Shown: positions 12,271-17,375 of the stretch, piece by piece
How the letters are laid out: every line of letters begins with the position of its first letter
Position numbering within the stretch: position 1 is the stretch's first letter
DNA from: JAXMCK01 sp046349395
GTDB taxonomy: Bacteria; Pseudomonadota; Alphaproteobacteria; Geminicoccales; Geminicoccaceae
DNA length: 17,375 nt
Reading direction: 5' to 3'
Assembly (NCBI GenBank): GCA_046349395.1
Contig: JAXMCK010000013.1
Span: forward strand, 1-17,375
Position numbers and translations under genes: made by a program
Notes under the pieces: model-generated
The model's input: only the letters and a program-made list of their open reading frames with translations
The model's database searches: none
What the model was told of the DNA's origin: nothing

Positions 12271-13580
12271 AAGATTAGGTCAGAAACACCATAGATTTGA
12301 CCGCCGATCAAGACCTGCTCGACGTCATGAAGGGTATCGACCCCGTAGTCGCCGTTTGACGATACACCATCTCTTACCACTACATCTGCTCCAGCACGCG
12401 ATACAACGTAGTCTGACCTTGATCCAGCGTAAAAGACCGTGTCAATTCCTGGACCTCCGTCTATGTAGTCATTGCCTCCTCCGCCATTGATGAAGTCATC
12501 TCCCTTAGCAGCCCAGATCATGTTGTTTCGCGCATCACCAGTAAGGACGTCCTTGTAATTTGACCCAAAAACGTTCTCGATGTTAAACAAACTATCACTA
12601 TCAAGTCCTGATTTAGCTTGATGCAAAGTCAAATTGGCTGCTATTCCATGCAATGCTCGAATGTAATATACTGTATCAGTACCTGGCCCACCATCGATAT
12701 AATCAGCATTGGCCCCACTAAATATTCGATCATTGCCCTCGCCACCTATAAGCACATTCTTCCCATCTTCACCGTATATCGAGTCATTACCCAATCCACC
12801 GTCGATTCTGTTGTTATATCTATTACCGATTATCGTATCATTGTATGAACTTCCTCGAACATTTTCTATATCCCCCAAGGTATCGCGCTCGCCCCCGCCC
12901 GTAAGGGCAATTCCATTATTAAGGTTGACAACAACCGGGTTAGATACCTTCCTGTATACAATCTCGTCAACTCCGCCGCCGCCGTCGACATAATTACTCC
13001 CTCCCCGCATTATGAATTGGTTGGACGCAGAACTGCCAACAATTCTGTCGTCAAGGATCGAACTCTCAACGTTTTCAATACTCATCAACTGGTCAGCGTT
13101 TCCCCATGCATCAATAGCCGTGCCTAGTTCAAGATTAACCGCTATACCTCTGCTTTGAGGAAGATCAGGAACACCCGCATAAGCAAAGTATGACACTGTG
13201 TCGTTACCGGATCCGCCGTCTACGTAATCATAGCCGCTACCAGGTCGCAGCCAATCTTCACCTGCATTGCCGTATAACTTGTCACTTCCCGCGTGACCAA
13301 AGGCCGACTCAAAGATGCCATTCCCAAGAACTATCACATCAGCGTAACGTGACCCGTTGACCTCCTCGAAACCGCTGATCGTGTCGACATTGCCATAGCC
13401 ATCCAGTGCCTTCCCCGTGAGGAAGTTGACGGTCACAGCCGCCGGTGACGCACTGTAGTCCAGCGTGTCGAACCCGCCTGCGCCGATCAGCGTGTCATTG
13501 CCGGCGAGACCTGCAATCCGGTCGTCACTTGCTAGGCCGCCCAGAACATCGTTACCGGCGGTCCCCTTCAGCTTGACCAT
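12267..13580 (-). CDS. RTX-type calcium-binding protein, probable type I secretion substrate
   Basis: This 437-residue protein has nonapeptide-like GGxGxD repeats throughout (GGSGNDTV, GGLGNDSIYG, GGEGNDRIF, DGGPGTDTV) and no N-terminal signal peptide, as expected for type I secretion with Ca2+-dependent folding outside the cell. At least four imperfect units of about 75-100 residues share the order YVDGG.G.D.V.Y, NL..G.A, G..D.L..IENV.GS, with more canonical repeats between. The C-terminus ends in the hydrophobic DLIF, typical of uncleaved type I signals. The ATG at 13580-13578 has GGAG seven bases upstream. No catalytic domain is visible, so adhesin or surface protein are options. The first 80 codons are GC-rich, and the rest is markedly AT-rich. 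Confidence 0.88.
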   Translation of the reverse strand: MVKLKGTAGNDVLGGLASDDRIAGLAGNDTLIGAGGFDTLDYSASPAAVTVNFLTGKALDGYGNVDTISGFEEVNGSRYADVIVLGNGIFESAFGHAGSDKLYGNAGEDWLRPGSGYDYVDGGSGNDTVSYFAYAGVPDLPQSRGIAVNLELGTAIDAWGNADQLMSIENVESSILDDRIVGSSASNQFIMRGGSNYVDGGGGVDEIVYRKVSNPVVVNLNNGIALTGGGERDTLGDIENVRGSSYNDTIIGNRYNNRIDGGLGNDSIYGEDGKNVLIGGEGNDRIFSGANADYIDGGPGTDTVYYIRALHGIAANLTLHQAKSGLDSDSLFNIENVFGSNYKDVLTGDARNNMIWAAKGDDFINGGGGNDYIDGGPGIDTVFYAGSRSDYVVSRAGADVVVRDGVSSNGDYGVDTLHDVEQVLIGGQIYGVSDLIF

Positions 13581-13628
13581 GCTTCATCTCCACAGACTGT
13601 TGGGCTGGCCACGTGACGGGCCGACCAG

Positions 13629-13645
13629 GTCGACCCATTGTCGAC
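13629..13645. promoter_or_regulatory. Paired GTCGAC palindromes upstream of the RTX gene
   Basis: GTCGAC occurs at 13629-13634 and 13640-13645, 11 bases apart, about 50 bases before the RTX start codon. The helical-turn spacing is what a dimeric regulator would favour. No clear -35/-10 was found. The remaining intergenic sequence (13581-13801) shows nothing else I can support. Confidence 0.25.
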
Positions 13646-13801
13646 AACCCACACTCCCCTGCCCATGCCCAGCAGGACACAACTCCAACGCGAATGCGCC
13701 TTGCTGGCACTCGCTACAGCGGCTTCTGGCGGCCACCGTCACCGGGCGGCCACGCCGAACCTAGGCGAGAGGCGGATGTCCGATCTGCATATCAATACCG
13801 A

Positions 13802-15217
13802 TCAATGTATCTTGCCGATTACCACCATGTTGCGGCCCCAGGTGATCAGTTCTTCTCGACCATCGCTATCCATATCGAACCAGATCGGGCGTGCCGTCCA
13901 CTGGTCGGGCGGGATCAATGTGCGCTCAGAAGCGGTCAGCGACTGCAGCCCCCAATACCAGCTCCGCGACAGTCGAAGCTTCCCGCTGATATCAATCACC
14001 TCCCCATAGGCACCCGACAGCTCGTCTGTTCCACGAGCCCCGTCCAAGTTCGTATTCTGCATTGGAATAATAGAGTAGTGAGTGCCACGAATAGTGTTAA
14101 TCTTGTTCCCCTTGTAGTCTGTAAAATACAAATAGTGAGTGCCCGCATCTTGAGATGGCTCCTCTCGAATTGCTATATTTAATCCAGACTTGCCAGCCTG
14201 AAGCTTGGCAAAGAAAACATATTGCGCATGATAAAATGTGTCGTTGCCTTTCGACCATAGTGGGGTGCATCGTTTTCCGGAAGGCTGCCACAAGTTATAC
14301 ATTCTGGTACCACTAGCACCAACTGCAATCGATTCGAATCCACTGATTGACGGATCTGCATCGCCGATTGACATAGAGTCAACATGATCGACACCCCACC
14401 CCCCTAAGGTACAAAGTATTTGTCCCTGGCTATTCACATAATACTTTCCTACCATTACATTATACACGGCCGTTCCAGTTGGTTCTGGAGCCCAAACATA
14501 GTGACCTGCGTCACAAGTGTCCCTTCGCCATTTTAGATTTAGATTTTGGTCGTAGGCAATCGTGCCGGACCACGTATCTTCGTAGTTTTGCTTGCATTTT
14601 GCTGTTGCTGACTTGGTGGCTACAAAGATCAGCGGCTGTCCGATATCGGCCAAATTGAAAGCAGCGATCTGGCATTCCGAACTGGACGTGCCGCCCGGGA
14701 TCACCGCCGTCTTGATCACCGCGCCTGTCCGGCCATCGCGCTTCACAAGGATGCGCTGGCCATTGCTAAGCCAACAGTGGACGATGCTGCTGCCCATGAT
14801 CGCCAGTGTGTCGCGATGGCTCCAGGAGCGGTGGACACGACCGGAGGGGTTGGTGATCTGCCAGAGCTTGCGACCGCTGGAGTCGAAGACCCGCATGATG
14901 CGATAGCCGTTGAAATGGACGAAGCCCCAGCCGCCATTCACCTGGATAGGATACATGTTGGCGCGGACGTTGGTCTGCCCGTCGCCATCGAGACTGAACT
15001 GGCGAATCTTGGTGGCGGACAGCTGGGCCGAACTGGCCGGGGCGCCAGCCACGCTGAGCTGCTGATAGGACACGCCGCGCAGGCCGTTGCGGTGCATCAA
15101 GATGCGGTCGGAGGTGGCAGCGGAGGCCGTGGCAACCCACCCCAAAGCAATGGCCATAAGGGCAACGCCGCACAGAATCGACCATCGCATCCGCGACGCC
15201 AAGCCCGCACCCATCAT
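13802..15217 (-). CDS. Secreted protein of unknown function, beta-propeller-like
   Basis: This 471-residue protein has an N-terminal signal peptide (basic start, hydrophobic core LCGVALMAIALGWVATA, likely cleavage after ATASA near residue 33). The mature chain contains recurring short strands with G..LW or LYFTDYKGN patterns (GRKLWQITNPSG, LNLKWRRDT, ISGKLRLSRSWYWG) and acidic Ca-site-like loops (SLDGDGQTN, DMDSDGREEL). These resemble FG-GAP or polysaccharide-lyase propellers, but I cannot assign a family. Six Cys in the mature part allow disulfides. The ATG at 15217-15215 has GGAGA six bases upstream. It lies 221 bases upstream of the RTX gene on the same strand. The last two thirds of the gene are AT-rich relative to its start. 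Confidence 0.72.
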   Translation of the reverse strand: MMGAGLASRMRWSILCGVALMAIALGWVATASAATSDRILMHRNGLRGVSYQQLSVAGAPASSAQLSATKIRQFSLDGDGQTNVRANMYPIQVNGGWGFVHFNGYRIMRVFDSSGRKLWQITNPSGRVHRSWSHRDTLAIMGSSIVHCWLSNGQRILVKRDGRTGAVIKTAVIPGGTSSSECQIAAFNLADIGQPLIFVATKSATAKCKQNYEDTWSGTIAYDQNLNLKWRRDTCDAGHYVWAPEPTGTAVYNVMVGKYYVNSQGQILCTLGGWGVDHVDSMSIGDADPSISGFESIAVGASGTRMYNLWQPSGKRCTPLWSKGNDTFYHAQYVFFAKLQAGKSGLNIAIREEPSQDAGTHYLYFTDYKGNKINTIRGTHYSIIPMQNTNLDGARGTDELSGAYGEVIDISGKLRLSRSWYWGLQSLTASERTLIPPDQWTARPIWFDMDSDGREELITWGRNMVVIGKIH

Positions 15218-15556
15218 TCACCGTCTCCGCAGACCAGGACACCACACCTAACCATGGAGTACACGCCTGCGATTGCAGCATTCAACCGCAATTCGTTACC
15301 CATTCGCCAAAGTCGGAAGACGGAATGCACAATAGGCCGCACATCAGCGGGATTCGATCCTTGCCGAGGCTCGAAGTCCACACTCGGGGTGTGTTCCCGC
15401 ATCACAAAACATGGCCGTGCGGGTTACACTGCACGCATACCGGGATACGCAGATCCGAATAGCGACACTCTCTTAGGAATAACGCAACGTCTTCTGCGTG
15501 ATGCGCGGGCGGTGCACCATCGAGGCTGGATGTCGACGCGTGGCGGAGGAACAAGG
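15218..15556. other. Intergenic stretch without a supported gene
   Basis: This 339-base gap lies between the 407-residue gene and the secreted-protein gene, both on the minus strand. It holds the leader of the secreted-protein gene and several small dyads (CACAC-TCGGG-GTGTG at 15379-15393; CGTGC/GCACG around 15416-15435) without a U-tract, so no clear terminator. Short open frames here have no ribosome-binding site or recognisable protein. Confidence 0.5.
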
Positions 15557-16780
15557 TCATGGGGCGCCGGGCCAGCGACGAAAGGGGGCCAGGGTCTGCT
15601 TCGGAATGGGCTCCTTGCCCCACCTAATCTCTCGCGACGCCTGCTCTGCCGACGTAGCGGGCAACGATGCAGACCGAGACTTCTTCGAAGCGGCTGGCGA
15701 AGCAGAGCCGGAGGTCCGCTTGCCTTTCGCCGTTGATACCGCCTCGCTAGATCGCAGTCGTTCGACTCGCTCCCTTCCTGCGGTGGCGGGAGTCGCTTCT
15801 GTCGGAGCCGTCTCGGCCTCGCAAGCGTTGGCGGGCGACGCGGGCTCACGCGGGGGATAGCAGATCATCGCTCCCACGGGGTACGGGGCGAAGTTGGCGA
15901 TGTCGTGAACGGGGGGCTCAGAGCCGGCGGGAGCCTGAGAGGCCGTGCCCTGCCCGATGATCGTCGCTTCCGGAACGCGACCCTCGGGCGAACCGTCCGA
16001 CGCCAGTGCTGCCCGCTCGCCCGCATCGTCCGCGGCGGGCCGATTCGCGCGGATGGCGGCCAGGTCGATCTCATCGAGCTTGGGCTGGACGGGCACCAGG
16101 CCGGGGGCGACGAAGCCGGCGGCCTCTGCGGCGGCGACGCGCGTGGCCCAGGCGATGCGCTCGCGCTCGTACTGCTCGAGGTTGAGGCGTACCTTGCGCA
16201 CATGCTCGACATAGTCGAGGTTCTGGCGCCGACGCTCCTCGTCGGAGAGAAGATCCTCGATCCCGTACAGGTCGGCCTTTGCCACGGGCGTGCGGTCGAG
16301 CACCTCACAGATGGCGTCGATCTCTTCGGGCGACGGCGACGGCAGGACGTCCTCAAGGCTCAAGGTGGGGCGATCGCACCCGGCCAGCACGGCGAGCTCG
16401 TCCGGCGTGCGGACGGACATGAACTGGCGCATCGGATCGGATGGCCGGGCGGTGGCCCGGCTTTTCGCCTGCAGGCGAAGCAGATCGATCTGGCGCAGCG
16501 CCCAGAAGGTGATGCGCACGTCGCCCAGCTCGACCAGCATCTCGAGCCGGTCCTGCAACAGGGAGTGGGTGCGATCGTAGCGCTCGTCCTCGGAGCGTGC
16601 CGCATTGGTGCGGGCAGCAGCCAGTGCCGTGCGAAAGAAGGGATCGTCGGCGAGCTCCGCCAGCTCCTCCTCGGAGAGGCCGGCCGTGCGCGCGGCCTCG
16701 GCCGGCGTATCGCCGGCGGCGAGCCGACGCGCGGCGTAGTCGAGGCGAAGGCGCGAGGGTTGGGCAGGAGCAGGAGACAT
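15557..16780 (-). CDS. Protein of unknown function with HTH-like N-terminal block (paralogue of 4111-4905)
   Basis: In this 407-residue protein, residues 16-50 (ending GLSEEELAELADDPFF) look like a helix-turn-helix, followed by SEDERYDRTHSLLQDRLEML and a GDVRITFWAL helix up to about 97. This block parallels residues 20-100 of the protein at 4111. A helical charged region spans about 180-235 (EERRRQNLDYVEHVRKVRLN, then EQYERERI). After about residue 250 the chain is Ala/Ser/Pro-rich with a basic end, probably disordered. No family is recognised; terminase-small-subunit-like DNA binding is one possibility. The ATG at 16780-16778 is the only usable start in the open frame. No Shine-Dalgarno is present, and a promoter ends 11 bases before it. 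It is divergent from cysH. Confidence 0.72.
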   Translation of the reverse strand: MSPAPAQPSRLRLDYAARRLAAGDTPAEAARTAGLSEEELAELADDPFFRTALAAARTNAARSEDERYDRTHSLLQDRLEMLVELGDVRITFWALRQIDLLRLQAKSRATARPSDPMRQFMSVRTPDELAVLAGCDRPTLSLEDVLPSPSPEEIDAICEVLDRTPVAKADLYGIEDLLSDEERRRQNLDYVEHVRKVRLNLEQYERERIAWATRVAAAEAAGFVAPGLVPVQPKLDEIDLAAIRANRPAADDAGERAALASDGSPEGRVPEATIIGQGTASQAPAGSEPPVHDIANFAPYPVGAMICYPPREPASPANACEAETAPTEATPATAGRERVERLRSSEAVSTAKGKRTSGSASPAASKKSRSASLPATSAEQASREIRWGKEPIPKQTLAPFRRWPGAP

Positions 16781-16791
16781 TTCGATATAGG

Positions 16792-16820
16792 ACTGTACGC
16801 CTATTTCACAACGCGGTCAA
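16792..16820 (-). promoter_or_regulatory. Sigma70-type promoter adjacent to the start of the 407-residue gene
   Basis: On the minus strand, TTGACC (16820-16815) and TACAGT (16797-16792) are 17 bases apart, and 11 bases then lead to the ATG at 16780. The hexamers and spacer equal those of the promoter at 4075-4103 except for one base. An alternative, TTGTGA-16-TATATC, lies even closer to the ATG. Either predicts a leader of at most a few bases. Confidence 0.6.
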
Positions 16821-16872
16821 TGTCGGAATTCAAGCTCTCAGCGGCACGCCCATGCCGCACATGCGAACGAAT

Positions 16873-16888
16873 TGCTGCGATCGCAGCA
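16873..16888. promoter_or_regulatory. Perfect 16-bp palindrome in the cysH divergent region
   Basis: TGCTGCGATCGCAGCA is its own reverse complement. It lies between the divergent 407-residue gene and cysH, about 50 bases upstream of the -35 of the former and about 90 bases before the proposed cysH start. A GCACATGCG direct repeat flanks it (16857-16865 and 16927-16935). This makes it a candidate binding site for a dimeric regulator. Confidence 0.4.
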
Positions 16889-16980
16889 TTACGGCTTGAT
16901 CGCATCGGGGCGGAGCGGATAGGTGCGCACATGCGTTCGTTCTTGCGCACCAGCTGACACTGAGCCGCGAGGACCCGGAC

Positions 16981-17375
16981 CTGAGCGATCACTCCCACGT
17001 CGACGCAGCTCCGGTCGTTGCCGGTGTCCACGGCCTCACCGGTGTCGAGAGGCTGAGGCGGCTACGGGCCGCCTATGGCGAGCTAAGCGCACACGAGCTG
17101 GTCGAGCGGGCGGTGCGCCTGGAATTTCCGGGGCGGGTGGCGGTGAGCTCGAGCTTCGGCACCGAGTCGGCCGTGCTGCTGTCGATCGTGGCCGAGGTGG
17201 ACCCCTGCACGCCGGTGCTGTTCCTGCAGACGGGCATGCTGTTTCCCGAGACGTTGGCGTATGCCGAGCAGCTGGCCGAGCATCTGGGCCTTTCGAACAT
17301 CTGGCAGGTGAGGCCGGACGGGGCAATGCGGCGGCAGGTGGACCCCGACAACGACCTCTGGATCACCGATCCCGA
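16981..17375 (+). CDS. cysH: Phosphoadenylyl/adenylyl-sulfate reductase, 5' part (cut by the window edge)
   Basis: CysH reduces PAPS or APS to sulfite in cytoplasmic sulfate assimilation. Visible are the modified PP-loop SSSFGTESAVLL, the strand TPVLFLQTGMLFPETLAYAEQL, and the approach to the next block (DPDNDLWITDP). The C-terminal half, with the Cys motifs that tell APS from PAPS reductases, is outside the window. The frame opens after a TGA at 16897-16899 and has no ATG, GTG or TTG before a GTG deep in the conserved region. The best start is CTG at 16981, with GAGG eight bases upstream. The usual Asp of the FLDTG motif is Gln here. Confidence 0.85.
   Translation, partial: MSDHSHVDAAPVVAGVHGLTGVERLRRLRAAYGELSAHELVERAVRLEFPGRVAVSSSFGTESAVLLSIVAEVDPCTPVLFLQTGMLFPETLAYAEQLAEHLGLSNIWQVRPDGAMRRQVDPDNDLWITDP

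Noticed and set aside
12618..12993. Plus-strand frames opposite the RTX gene
   Set aside because: Low-complexity Ile/Ser/Pro sequence arising from the AT-rich antisense of GGxGxD repeats.
12267..13580. Periodic repeats as a CRISPR array
   Set aside because: The periodicity is coding (GGxGxD nonapeptides) and lacks identical repeats with unique spacers; no cas genes.
15214..15405. 63-codon minus-strand frame between the two minus-strand genes
   Set aside because: No ribosome-binding site, no recognisable features, and overlap with the leader and start of the secreted-protein gene.

Overview
The window is GC-rich DNA (about 65% in most genes) with alphaproteobacterial gene content; the mix of choline-O-sulfate catabolism, a covalent-flavin dimethylglycine/sarcosine dehydrogenase-type enzyme and a very dense toxin-antitoxin (TA) cluster suggests a free-living Rhodospirillales-like bacterium. 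That placement is inference from protein style; there is no rRNA or tRNA gene to anchor it.

Positions 1-4000 form a TA island that is partly decayed: a HepT-type toxin (28-384, + strand, with the possible tail of its antitoxin partner at 3-41), an AbrB-type antitoxin with a PIN toxin (1494-824, - strand), a VapB whose VapC stops matching after about ten codons (1864-1524), two near-identical DUF2283 copies of which one is interrupted (446-640, 1923-2138), an orphan VapB-like antitoxin (2476-2261), a complete higBA operon (3125-2531) and a complete vapBC operon (3322-3986).

Positions 4111-4905 encode a helix-rich protein of unknown function. It has a distant paralogue near the right end (16780-15557, - strand). 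The two share an N-terminal helix-turn-helix-like block and near-identical promoters that lie almost on top of the start codon, with no Shine-Dalgarno.

Positions 5007-12270 are a catabolic region: a Tat-exported family 5 ABC substrate-binding protein, an HD-domain protein that looks like the MIOX/PhnZ/TmpB di-iron oxygenases, choline-sulfatase BetC (- strand), a choline/ethanolamine-kinase-like phosphotransferase, and a FAD/GcvT dehydrogenase translationally coupled to the kinase. Together they suggest uptake and breakdown of choline-O-sulfate or related quaternary ammonium compounds through betaine and dimethylglycine. Three copies of a GTAG-headed palindromic repeat occur in the window, two in tandem after the binding-protein gene and one inside the broken DUF2283 gene.

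Positions 12267-15217 (- strand) hold two predicted exported proteins, an RTX calcium-binding protein and a beta-propeller-like protein with a signal peptide. Both genes start GC-rich and become AT-rich downstream. The right edge (from about 16981) is the start of cysH, cut by the window end and lacking a conventional start codon.
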